From: a virus
Virus record (IMG/VR): IMGVR_UViG_3300044638_004841
Span: 1-27,576 of that record
Length of the DNA stretch: 27,576 bases
Reading direction: 5' to 3' (one strand)
Notes under the pieces: generated by a model
The model's input: the letters and a program-made list of their open reading frames with translations, nothing else
Told to the model about the DNA's origin: nothing
The model's database searches: none
In this document: positions 19,518 to 27,554 of the stretch, in pieces
Layout: each line of letters begins with the position of its first letter
Position numbering within the stretch: position 1 is the first letter of the stretch
Made by a program: the position numbers and the translations under genes

Positions 19518-22500
19518 ATGGCAGCAAATCAAGTAGACTTTAAGATCCTTCCGAGCGATCAATTTAGCGTATATAGTCCCCAGACCCGAAGCGACAAGGT
19601 AATCACCTATTTTACTTTGCTGTCTAAACTTCGTGGTGATATCCTATCCGTCGGACAAGACGACGACCCAAACGATATTGTCTCAGCGTTCTACAGCAGC
19701 GTAGGGGGAACTCAGACCCTCCACCTTGTAAAGGCGGATGGGTCAGAGATTACGGCATCCGTCCCAGAGCCAACCGTAGGAACGGTTACCTCTGTCGACC
19801 TAACAGCGAGCACAGGAATCAGCGTAAGCGGAGGACCTATCACCACTAGTGGAAGTATTACAGTAACCAACACCGCTCCCGATCAGGTGGTGGTGTTGAC
19901 TGGTGCTGGGACAACCTCCATCAGCGGAACCTACCCAAGCTTTACCATCACAAGTAACGACCAGTATGTAGGGACCGTAACATCTGTTGGCCTTACGATG
20001 CCAGCGGCTTTCTCTGTTGCCAATAGCCCGGTGACTAACAGCGGAACCTTAGCGGTCACTGCAATTGGCTTAAGCTCTCAGTACATCAGGGGCGATGGTC
20101 AGCTAGCAAACTTCCCGACCCCTGGTGGCGGAGGCTCTAGCGTTAACTACTACCTAAATGGATCGGTAAACCAAGGTACGTTTGGTGGTGTCACCTACTA
20201 TGAGTTGAGCAAGACACCAATCGCTGGAGCTGGAACGAATTTTACGAGGACCAACGCTTCAGGAGATGGATACGTAGCTTCATTTATAACTGACGCTAAC
20301 GACCCAGACCAGATAAACATACCGGGAGGAAACTTCAACCTAGAGTTCTACTTTAACTCGTCATCAAATGGTGGGTCTCCTGCGTTCTACGGAGAGTTGT
20401 ACAAGGTAAGCACATCAAATGTGTTTACGTTGATTGCTAGCGGATCAGCCAACTCAGAAGTCATCACTGGTGGTACTGCTGTCGATCAGTACTACACCTC
20501 GATAGCTGTACCTCAGACTGCGTTACTTTCCACCGATAGGCTTGCTATTCGTGTGTATGTTATAGTAGACGGAAGAAACATCACGCTCCACACTGAGAAT
20601 AGTAACTTCTCTGAGGTGATCACTACGTTCTCTACTGGCCTTAACTCACTTAACGGGCTTAGCGATCAGGTTCAGTACTTTGCTGTTGGAACTAGCGGAA
20701 CTGATTTCGCGATAAGTTCTTCTGTAGACACCCATACGTTTAACTTACCGACGGCTAGCGCCACCAACAGGGGCGCTCTGTCGTCTGCGGACTGGACTAC
20801 GTTTAATGGTAAGGCTAGTGACGCATTTAAGACTATCGCTGTTGCTGGTCAGCCTGACATCGTCGCTGATAATGCTACCGATACGCTTACCATTGTTGCT
20901 GGTACTAATGTAACGATTACCACTAACGCAACTACGGATACCATTACCATCAACTCTGCGGATCAATTTGTTGGAACGGTAACAAGCGTAGACCTTACCG
21001 CTGGAACTGGAATAACCGTAAGTGGAGGGCCAATAACAACTAGTGGGTCTATTACTGTAAACAACAGCGACAGAGGCTCATCGCAAAATATCTTCAAGAA
21101 TTTTGCCGTTGCTGGTCAGCCTACCATTATTGCGGACGACAACGATGACACGCTCACTGTTGTTGCTGGCTCTGGTGTTACAATAACGACGAATTCTACT
21201 ACCGACACTTTAACGATATCTGCGACAGGAACTGGGGGTACTGTAACATCCGTAGCCACTACTGCCCCGATTACTGGTGGTACAATAACCACCACTGGCA
21301 CTATTGGAATCACTCAGTCTGGAGCTGCAGCGGACGGATATCTAAGCTCAACCGATTGGAATACGTTTAATAGCAAGGAGCCAGCGCTCACAAAAGGCAA
21401 CCTAACGGAGGCTACCTCCTCCGTTCTTACAATTACGGGAGGCACCGGGGCGGTTATTGGAAGCGGTACCACAATACAGGTGTCTCAAGCAACCACGACT
21501 ACGAGCGGGTTTCTAAGTTCTACGGACTGGAACACCTTTAACAACAAGCAGGGGACGATAACCCTTACAACTACAGGAAGCACAGGGGCTGCAACGTTTA
21601 TCAGCAATACGCTAAACATTCCCAACTACGCAGACCAATTCGTTGGGACGGTCACTAGTGTTGCGGCTCTTACTATAGGCACAACGGGTACCGACCTGTC
21701 GAGTACCGTTGCAAATAGTACAACGACTCCTGTAATCACATTAAATGTACCAACGGCATCAGCAGCCAATCGTGGCGCGTTATCTTCTGCGGACTGGACA
21801 ACGTTCAATAGCAAGGAGCCAGCGCTCACAAAGGGAAACCTAACAGAAGCTACCTCTGCCGTCCTTACCATTACAGGTGGTACGGGTGCAGTAATTGGAA
21901 CTGGAACATCTATACAGGTATTGCAATCTGGAGTCTCCACAAGTGGATTCTTAAGCTCAACCGATTGGAATACGTTTAATGGAAAGCAGAGTGCGCTTAC
22001 CTTTAGCGCCCCACTGGTAAACACAAGCGGCACGGTATCTATACCTGCCGCTACAAGCTTGGTAGACGGATACCTAAGCGCTACAGACTTCGCCACGTTT
22101 AACGGTAAGCAGAACGCAATAACCCTTACAACCACAGGAACCACTGGCGCAGCCACCTTGATTGGGGCTACGCTAAACATTCCAAACTACGCAGATCAGT
22201 TTGTAGGGACGGTAACGAGCGTAAATATGAGCGTACCCACTGGGTTCGCCATCTCGGGAAATCCTATCACCACTAGTGGCACCTTAGCTGTTGCCTTTGC
22301 TGCGGGTTATTCTCTCCCTACGGATGCTTCTCAAGCTACTTGGAATACTGCGTATAACGATAGTATTACTGCCTTTGCATACAATACATCAACTGGGGCG
22401 CTTACGCTCACCCAGCAGGACGCAGGGACCCTTACAGCGACTGTTACACTCCAGCCTTTTAGTACGACTAACCTTACTGAGGGAACTAACCTCTACTACA

Positions 22501-25271
22501 CCGATACTAGGGCTCGTTTAGCACTAAGCGCAGGAACGGGAATTAGCTACGATAGCGCTACGGGCATTATCACTAACGCTGCCCCCGACCAAACCGTTAT
22601 ACTGACAGCCGGTACTGGAATCACCACCTCGGGAACTTACCCAAGCTTTACGATTACCAATAGCGCCCCCGACCAAACAGTTTCATTAACGGGTGCTGGA
22701 ACTACCACTATCTCAGGAACCTATCCGAGCTTTACGATTACCTCAAACGATCAGTTTGTTGGTACAGTAACAAGTGTTGGGTTAACCGCTAGTACGGGAA
22801 TAAGCGTAAGTGGTAGCCCGATTACTACAAGTGGTTCTATTACGGTAACGAACACTGCGCCAGACCAAGTTGTTTCACTTACCGGTGCTGGCACAACAAC
22901 CATTACTGGTACATACCCAAATTTCACCATAAGTAGTGACGATCAATACGATGGTACGGTTACTAGTGTTAACCTTACCGCTGGTGATCGTATTGAGGTA
23001 AGTGGTGGTCCAATAACAACTAGCGGTTCAATTACAGTAACGCACGGAACAAGTAGCGGAGCGGATGTTACTACTGCTCAGTCATTTCGCCTTAGGGTTA
23101 TTGCTGATGGAGGAACTTTTGAAGCCTTTAACGATGTGGCTATCGCAATTGGCTCACTAGAAGATATCGCCACCCCACAAGACACCGACAACAGCGGGGG
23201 TACTGTACTTCAAAACATTGTCTTAGATGAATTCGGGCACCTGCTCGGAGTGGGTTCTATTACTCTCGACACTGATGATATTATAGAGGGATCTACAAAC
23301 CTTTATTTTACCAACGCTAGAGCCCGTTCCGCGTTAAGCGCGGGAACTGGCATTACATACGATACCTCAACTGGCATCATCACCAACAGTGCGCCAGACC
23401 AAGTGGTTGTTCTAACGGCAGGCACGGGTATTACAACTAGCGGAACTTATCCAAGCTTTACAATAACCAATAGCCTTCCCGATCAAACTGTTGTGCTCAC
23501 TGCAGGCACTGGAATTACAACTAGCGGTACATACCCAAACTTTACCGTAACTAATAGCGCCCCAGATCAGACCGTTGTCTTGACAGCTGGCACTGGAATT
23601 ACTACTTCCGGAACCTATCCAAACTTCACGGTAACTAACGCCGCTCCCGACCAAACAGTTGTTCTAACAGCGGGAACAGGTATCAGTGTAAGCGGAACTT
23701 ACCCCAGCTTCACTGTTACCAATTCATCCCCATCCTCTGGCGGAACCGTTACTAGCGTTGCAGCCCTCACCATAGGGACCACAGGTACAGACCTGTCGAG
23801 TACCGTTGTAAACGGTACAACGACTCCAGTAATTACCTTACAGGTTCCAACTGCTAGCGCTGCCAACAGAGGCGCTTTGTCTTCTACTGATTGGACTACA
23901 TTTAATGGTAAGCAGTCAGCGATTACTTTGACTACCACGGGCAGTACTGGGGCCGCTACGTTTATCAGCAACACCTTAAACATCCCAAACTATACGGACC
24001 AGTTTGTGGGTACGGTAACATCTGTAGCCACTACTGCACCAATCACTGGAGGAACAATTACTACAACTGGTACCATTGGCATTACCCAGTCTGGGGCTGC
24101 TGCGGATGGATACCTTTCCTCTACGGATTGGGGCACCTTCAATAGCAAGCAACCTCAGCTCAACGGAACAGGCTTTGTAAAAGCAAGCGGCACAACCATA
24201 AGCTACGATAACAGTACCTATTACTTAGCTTCTAACCCTAGTGGATTTACCACTAATACGGGAACGGTTACCAGCGTTAATCTTACGGCAGGAGCCCGTA
24301 TTGAAGTTGCGGGTGGACCTATCACCACGAGTGGCTCGATAACTGTTACCCACGGAGTTGCTGATGGTGCTGACTTCGTAACCGCCGAAGAATTTAGGGA
24401 TCGAGTGATAGCCGACGGAGGAATATTTGAAGCTCTTGGCGAAGTGGCAATTGCAATTGGTAGCCTTAGCGATGCTGCTTCTCCTAGCTCTACAGATTAC
24501 AGCGATGGATATGTTCTTCAAAACATAGCCATTGATGAGTTTGGGCACGTGCTTGGTGTTGGAGTTACAGACCTTGATGACAGGTATGTTCAGAACCTAA
24601 CAGCTGGAACGGGAATAACTGTAAGCGGAAGTCCATCTTCTACCGCTGGATTAATAACAGTTACAAATAGCGACAGAGGCTCTAGTCAAAACATCTTTAA
24701 AAACATTGCTGTCACTGGTCAGTCTACTATTATTGCTGATTTAAATGACGACACGCTTACTGTTGCTGCAGGCACCGGTATATCAATTACCACTAACGCA
24801 ACTACAGACACCCTAACGATTACAAATACAGCGGCATCGCTAAACCCAAAGACTGAATCTATAAACATAAGAGCAACGGTTCCGTATACTGTAGTAACGC
24901 CATTTGATGACGTCATAATTGACACAGTTAATGTACAAAGAGATGCTCCAAATACGGTAACGTCAACATCAAAACTTTTGGCGATTGTTACTCTTCAGGT
25001 AGATAATACTGGGTCTATTGGATTTACTGGGTTTACTCTTCGCTTGTTTAATCAAACCACAAGCGCAGCTGTCACTAATACTACGACAAAATGGAGTGCG
25101 TATATGTATCCTGCTGCTAGCGAGTTTGGATTTACGTCATTTACTTATCACATACCAATAGACGACACATCTGTTGCGGTATCTGATCCAATACAACTCC
25201 AATTGCAACTTGAAGTTGGCACTTGTGATATTTCAATTGCAAACTTTACTTTAATGAGTATATCAAAATAA
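19518..25271 (+). CDS. Giant repetitive tail fibre
   Basis: 1917 residues from ATG 19518 (MAANQVDFKILPSDQFSVYS), chosen over an upstream ATG at 19482 in the terminator. After a short N-terminal attachment segment, most of the protein is arrays of Thr/Ser/Gly-rich motifs. These are GTVTSVxLTAGTGITVSGGP, (A)PDQTVVLTAGTGITTSGTYP, and DGYLSSTDWNTFNSKEPALT. ADGGTFE modules occur twice. Such repeats form long beta-structured trimeric fibres. The last 150 residues (from SLNPKTESINIRATVPYTVV) are non-repetitive and probably the receptor-binding tip. Own promoter; next gene is a small coiled-coil protein that might assist folding. Confidence 0.85.
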   Translation: MAANQVDFKILPSDQFSVYSPQTRSDKVITYFTLLSKLRGDILSVGQDDDPNDIVSAFYSSVGGTQTLHLVKADGSEITASVPEPTVGTVTSVDLTASTGISVSGGPITTSGSITVTNTAPDQVVVLTGAGTTSISGTYPSFTITSNDQYVGTVTSVGLTMPAAFSVANSPVTNSGTLAVTAIGLSSQYIRGDGQLANFPTPGGGGSSVNYYLNGSVNQGTFGGVTYYELSKTPIAGAGTNFTRTNASGDGYVASFITDANDPDQINIPGGNFNLEFYFNSSSNGGSPAFYGELYKVSTSNVFTLIASGSANSEVITGGTAVDQYYTSIAVPQTALLSTDRLAIRVYVIVDGRNITLHTENSNFSEVITTFSTGLNSLNGLSDQVQYFAVGTSGTDFAISSSVDTHTFNLPTASATNRGALSSADWTTFNGKASDAFKTIAVAGQPDIVADNATDTLTIVAGTNVTITTNATTDTITINSADQFVGTVTSVDLTAGTGITVSGGPITTSGSITVNNSDRGSSQNIFKNFAVAGQPTIIADDNDDTLTVVAGSGVTITTNSTTDTLTISATGTGGTVTSVATTAPITGGTITTTGTIGITQSGAAADGYLSSTDWNTFNSKEPALTKGNLTEATSSVLTITGGTGAVIGSGTTIQVSQATTTTSGFLSSTDWNTFNNKQGTITLTTTGSTGAATFISNTLNIPNYADQFVGTVTSVAALTIGTTGTDLSSTVANSTTTPVITLNVPTASAANRGALSSADWTTFNSKEPALTKGNLTEATSAVLTITGGTGAVIGTGTSIQVLQSGVSTSGFLSSTDWNTFNGKQSALTFSAPLVNTSGTVSIPAATSLVDGYLSATDFATFNGKQNAITLTTTGTTGAATLIGATLNIPNYADQFVGTVTSVNMSVPTGFAISGNPITTSGTLAVAFAAGYSLPTDASQATWNTAYNDSITAFAYNTSTGALTLTQQDAGTLTATVTLQPFSTTNLTEGTNLYYTDTRARLALSAGTGISYDSATGIITNAAPDQTVILTAGTGITTSGTYPSFTITNSAPDQTVSLTGAGTTTISGTYPSFTITSNDQFVGTVTSVGLTASTGISVSGSPITTSGSITVTNTAPDQVVSLTGAGTTTITGTYPNFTISSDDQYDGTVTSVNLTAGDRIEVSGGPITTSGSITVTHGTSSGADVTTAQSFRLRVIADGGTFEAFNDVAIAIGSLEDIATPQDTDNSGGTVLQNIVLDEFGHLLGVGSITLDTDDIIEGSTNLYFTNARARSALSAGTGITYDTSTGIITNSAPDQVVVLTAGTGITTSGTYPSFTITNSLPDQTVVLTAGTGITTSGTYPNFTVTNSAPDQTVVLTAGTGITTSGTYPNFTVTNAAPDQTVVLTAGTGISVSGTYPSFTVTNSSPSSGGTVTSVAALTIGTTGTDLSSTVVNGTTTPVITLQVPTASAANRGALSSTDWTTFNGKQSAITLTTTGSTGAATFISNTLNIPNYTDQFVGTVTSVATTAPITGGTITTTGTIGITQSGAAADGYLSSTDWGTFNSKQPQLNGTGFVKASGTTISYDNSTYYLASNPSGFTTNTGTVTSVNLTAGARIEVAGGPITTSGSITVTHGVADGADFVTAEEFRDRVIADGGIFEALGEVAIAIGSLSDAASPSSTDYSDGYVLQNIAIDEFGHVLGVGVTDLDDRYVQNLTAGTGITVSGSPSSTAGLITVTNSDRGSSQNIFKNIAVTGQSTIIADLNDDTLTVAAGTGISITTNATTDTLTITNTAASLNPKTESINIRATVPYTVVTPFDDVIIDTVNVQRDAPNTVTSTSKLLAIVTLQVDNTGSIGFTGFTLRLFNQTTSAAVTNTTTKWSAYMYPAASEFGFTSFTYHIPIDDTSVAVSDPIQLQLQLEVGTCDISIANFTLMSISK
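23391..23726 (+). repeat. Four tandem 84-bp units within the fibre gene
   Basis: Units start at 23391, 23475, 23559 and 23643, each encoding 28 residues of the form xPDQTVVLTAGTGITTSGTYPxFTxTNx. Units 1 and 2 differ at 12 of 28 codons by synonymous changes and at 4 by amino acid, so the protein repeat is much better preserved than the DNA repeat. Confidence 0.85.
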
Positions 25272-25273
25272 CT

Positions 25274-25281
25274 TATATTTG
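25274..25281 (+). promoter_or_regulatory. TAnnTTTG promoter box (TATATTTG)
   Basis: Two bases after the fibre stop and 18 bases before ATG 25299, with an A-rich leader. Confidence 0.6.
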
Positions 25282-25298
25282 CACAAACAATTAAATAT

Positions 25299-25559
25299 AT
25301 GTCATCACAAGTAACAAAGGAACTCATCGACACTGTCAAGCAGCTCCAATCATCAATGGAGGCAATCAAGACTGAGCTTGGCACCATCACACTTATCGAA
25401 TCACGCAAGGCTAAGCTAATCGCCTCCTTTGAGGAGGCTGAGGTGTCTATGAAGGACGTGAGAGCTAAAATCTACGAGCAGTACGGAGACGGAACCATCG
25501 ACCTCAACACTGGCGAGTTCACCCCCAACGGTGTACCCGAGGCTGAGATTGTAGAGTAG
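25299..25559 (+). CDS. 86-residue coiled-coil protein downstream of the fibre
   Basis: MSSQVTKELIDTVKQLQSSM begins a heptad-like helix to about residue 55, then YGDGTIDLNTGEFTPNG, a short beta hairpin, and an acidic end. Position right after the fibre recalls small fibre-assembly chaperones, but the sequence does not identify it as one. Unknown. Confidence 0.65.
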   Translation: MSSQVTKELIDTVKQLQSSMEAIKTELGTITLIESRKAKLIASFEEAEVSMKDVRAKIYEQYGDGTIDLNTGEFTPNGVPEAEIVE

Positions 25560-25574
25560 ATACTGGCACAAGCA

Positions 25575-25645
25575 GATAGGCCCCTGAATGGATGGGACCT
25601 ATCATAAGCTGGTTAAGGCAAAGCCCCGCAAGGGGCTTTTCTTTT
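25575..25645 (+). terminator. Hairpin plus strong intrinsic terminator
   Basis: AAAGCCCC (25620-25627) pairs with GGGGCTTT (25632-25639) across a GCAA tetraloop and runs into TTTTCTTTTT: a clear terminator. Upstream, GATAGGCCC (25575-25583) can pair with GGG-A-CCTATC (25594-25603), so the 3' end of the transcript carries two stable hairpins. Confidence 0.88.
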
Positions 25646-25650
25646 TGGCA

Positions 25651-25658
25651 TAACTTTG
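25651..25658 (+). promoter_or_regulatory. TAnnTTTG promoter box (TAACTTTG) for the lysis cassette
   Basis: Immediately after the terminator, 30 bases before ATG 25688. It restarts transcription for the overlapping lysis genes. Confidence 0.65.
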
Positions 25659-25687
25659 CACTACTTCAAACCCATTCATTTAAACAG

Positions 25688-25942
25688 ATGAAATTTTTTA
25701 CTTACATAAAAGAAAAACTTATGGGCTTTGCCTCTATCTTTAAAGATGACAACAACTGGAATGAGAAAACCATTATTGGTTTTATGTCATTTGCTGTAAT
25801 GGTTATAGTAATGGTTGCGGACGTTGTCTCTGGCGTTATGGGTAAAGACCTAGTTATTAACGAGTTCACGTATAATTCTTTTGTAATCATTACCCTAGGA
25901 TCATTTGGAATCGCAGGACTAGAAAAGTTCGCTAAGAAATGA
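25688..25942 (+). CDS. Putative holin
   Basis: 84 residues from ATG 25688, chosen because it follows the promoter; the frame upstream crosses the terminator. Two hydrophobic segments (TIIGFMSFAVMVIVMVADVV, about 29-48, and NSFVIITLGSFGIAGLE, about 63-79) are separated by a short polar loop, the layout of class II holins. Similar small proteins ending GxxGLEKFA are typical in Bacteroidota phages. It would open the inner membrane so that the M15 endolysin reaches the wall. Stop overlaps the next start (ATGA). Confidence 0.7.
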   Translation: MKFFTYIKEKLMGFASIFKDDNNWNEKTIIGFMSFAVMVIVMVADVVSGVMGKDLVINEFTYNSFVIITLGSFGIAGLEKFAKK

Positions 25943-26190
25943 AGATGCCCGTAAACTTTGAGCAGTTCCAAAAGAACCCCACCGCAGCGATAGCGTTCAT
26001 CGCCCTTGCAGCCGTAGGCTATTTATACATTGACCAGAAAATGAGCAACTCAACAACCGATGAGCGTTGTCAAACAAGAGTGGGTGAACTTGAGGTGAAG
26101 GTAGAAAAGTACACCGAACACGTCAGACGGCTAGACTCAGCGTTAGCCTACACAAGTGCTAAAAACGAAATGCTAATCCAAACACGATGA
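25939..26190 (+). CDS. Small membrane-anchored coiled-coil protein of the lysis cassette
   Basis: 83 residues. A single transmembrane helix (AAIAFIALAAVGYLYI, about 16-31) is followed by a charged coiled coil (VGELEVKVEKYTEHVRRLDS). This is the plan of an inner-membrane spanin or holin partner. Overlaps both neighbours by ATGA. The alternative in-frame start at 25945 would drop two residues. Confidence 0.65.
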   Translation: MKMPVNFEQFQKNPTAAIAFIALAAVGYLYIDQKMSNSTTDERCQTRVGELEVKVEKYTEHVRRLDSALAYTSAKNEMLIQTR

Positions 26191-26537
26191 AAGCCACACA
26201 AGCTGCAGTAATTCTGTTAATCCTTCTAATCATTGGTGGAATCCTTAGCGCACAAAAGCCAAAAGTAAAAGTGGTAGATGAGATGGACTTGATGATTGAG
26301 AAGTCCAACCAAACTATGCGTAAAGCGGCATCCGTATCAAAGAGCGCAGACAATCTAATTGTTGCGGAAGTAAAAGAAATGAAGGCCACCATCACAACTT
26401 TAGAGGAGGAGAAGGTCGCCCTCGTTGAACAAGTTAAAACAATGCAAGATGAAATCGTTGCTATTAGCGTGCAGCCTACTGCTGTGCCATTTAACGTACT
26501 CGCAATCGTACCCGATTCAACGGGTCGAGGGGAGTGA
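26187..26537 (+). CDS. Rz-like inner-membrane spanin candidate
   Basis: 116 residues: N-terminal transmembrane helix (AAVILLILLIIGGILSA, residues 6-22), then a long predicted coiled coil (EVKEMKATITTLEEEKVALV). This is the standard i-spanin architecture. Its 3' 89 bases contain, in another frame, the start of the next protein, which has a secretion signal, mirroring Rz/Rz1 gene pairs. No sequence-level homology claimed. Confidence 0.6.
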   Translation: MKATQAAVILLILLIIGGILSAQKPKVKVVDEMDLMIEKSNQTMRKAASVSKSADNLIVAEVKEMKATITTLEEEKVALVEQVKTMQDEIVAISVQPTAVPFNVLAIVPDSTGRGE

Positions 26538-26811
26538 TACGGTAGTCGTACTTAAACTGTCTCAAGCAGCGGCGATGAACAGCAAGTTTGTCAAGCTGAA
26601 GAAAGAGATTGACTCTGTAAGCGTAGACTATCGTGGTATGAAGTCTGTTGCCGACTCTCTTGCTACTGAGAACATCAAAACCACAGAGACCCTACGTAAA
26701 GCCCTTCTAGAGCCTAAGGCTGCAGTCAGTAGGGCAAACGACCAATGGATTGGTGGAATATCTATATATCTATGGGGAAGATTTGTATTCTTCGTATTAT
26801 TTGAGCAGTGA
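26449..26811 (+). CDS. Secreted partner overlapping the Rz-like gene
   Basis: I start at ATG 26449: MKSLLLACSLLLCHLTYSQS, a clear signal peptide with probable cleavage near TYS/QS as in many Bacteroidota exported proteins. The 120-residue protein continues with coiled-coil stretches (KFVKLKKEIDSVSVD) and ends with a hydrophobic segment (GISIYLWGRFVFFVLFEQ). It starts inside the previous gene, as an o-spanin would, but neither Cys sits in a good lipobox, so it may be a periplasmic or membrane protein instead of an outer-membrane lipoprotein. Confidence 0.6.
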   Translation: MKSLLLACSLLLCHLTYSQSYPIQRVEGSDTVVVLKLSQAAAMNSKFVKLKKEIDSVSVDYRGMKSVADSLATENIKTTETLRKALLEPKAAVSRANDQWIGGISIYLWGRFVFFVLFEQ

Positions 26812-27095
26812 TGGAAGAAAGAGTAAAGAACCTCCTTAAGAAGTACGGTCTCTCTGGATTTAATAAAGCCAAAGCAACTCCCTCGCACCCAAAGAAGTCC
26901 CACATCGTATTAGCTAAGGTCGGAGATAAGGTTCGCCTTATCCGCTTTGGGCAAAAAGGTGCTGACACTGTAACCGAGAGCAATCCTACTGGTGCTCGTG
27001 CAGCAAAGCGTGCGAGCTTTAAGGCTCGGCACGCAAAGAACATCGCTAAGGGTAAGATGAGCGCGGCGTATTGGGCAAACAAAATTAAGTGGTAG
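26811..27095 (+). CDS. 94-residue basic conserved phage protein
   Basis: ATG 26811 overlaps the previous stop as TGATG. HPKKSHIVLAKVGDKVRLIR followed by FGQKGADTV and KRASFKARHAKNIAKGKMSA is a highly characteristic block of a small protein found in many environmental tailed phages. Function is not known to me. The basic, Lys/Arg-rich C-terminus suggests nucleic-acid or virion binding. Confidence 0.75.
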   Translation: MEERVKNLLKKYGLSGFNKAKATPSHPKKSHIVLAKVGDKVRLIRFGQKGADTVTESNPTGARAAKRASFKARHAKNIAKGKMSAAYWANKIKW

Positions 27096-27098
27096 GTC

Positions 27099-27476
27099 GT
27101 GAAGGTTGCTAAAAAAACAAACCCAGAGCTTTGGGAGAAGTCAAAGGCGCAGGCTAAGGCTAAGATGGGCGGAAAGCACTCAGCCAGAGCTATGCAGCTT
27201 GCTGTTTCTATCTACAAGAAAGCAGGAGGAGGATACTCCGGTGCAAAGACAAAGACAAGCCTAAGCAAGTGGACCAAGCAGAACTGGCGCACCAAGAGCG
27301 GTAAGCCATCAGGGGAGACAGGAGAACGCTACCTTCCAGAGAAGGCAATCAAATCATTAAGCTCTAAAGAGTACGCAGCCACCACCCGCGCTAAGCGCGA
27401 GGGGACTGAGAAAGGCAAGCAATTTGTTGCTCAGCCAAAGGCTATTGCCAAGAAAATCGCTAGGTTCCGTAAGTAG
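27099..27476 (+). CDS. DUF5872-type basic protein
   Basis: 125 residues from GTG 27099. KPELW-like start, GGKHSARAMQLAVSIYKKAG, then LSKWTKQNWRTKSGKPSGET, RYLPEKAIKSLSSKEYAATT and GKQFVAQPKAIAKKI match, as I remember it, the DUF5872 family of phages and large DNA viruses. Very basic. Role unknown; a DNA- or capsid-associated role is only inferred from charge. Complete. Confidence 0.75.
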   Translation: MKVAKKTNPELWEKSKAQAKAKMGGKHSARAMQLAVSIYKKAGGGYSGAKTKTSLSKWTKQNWRTKSGKPSGETGERYLPEKAIKSLSSKEYAATTRAKREGTEKGKQFVAQPKAIAKKIARFRK

Positions 27477-27519
27477 CCATATACGAAACTGTTGCGAAAT
27501 ATGCAATAGTTATTTGAAC

Positions 27520-27540
27520 TAATTTTGCGTTATTAATAAC
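27520..27540 (+). promoter_or_regulatory. TAnnTTTG promoter box with adjacent perfect palindrome
   Basis: TAATTTTG (27520-27527) is followed at once by the 12-bp perfect palindrome GTTATTAATAAC (27529-27540), covering the expected transcription start. The palindrome may be an operator. The gene starts at 27555. Confidence 0.55.
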
Positions 27541-27554
27541 AAAATTTATTTTAT

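Noticed and set aside
23412-23983. Repeat-rich minus-strand frames across the fibre gene
   Set aside because: Mirror images of the fibre repeats; no promoter or known domain.
25560-25645. Possible tRNA from the paired stems before the lysis cassette
   Set aside because: No cloverleaf, anticodon arm or T-loop; better explained as hairpin plus terminator.
25592-25687. N-terminal extension of the holin
   Set aside because: The extension would be translated from inside the terminator and upstream of the promoter box.
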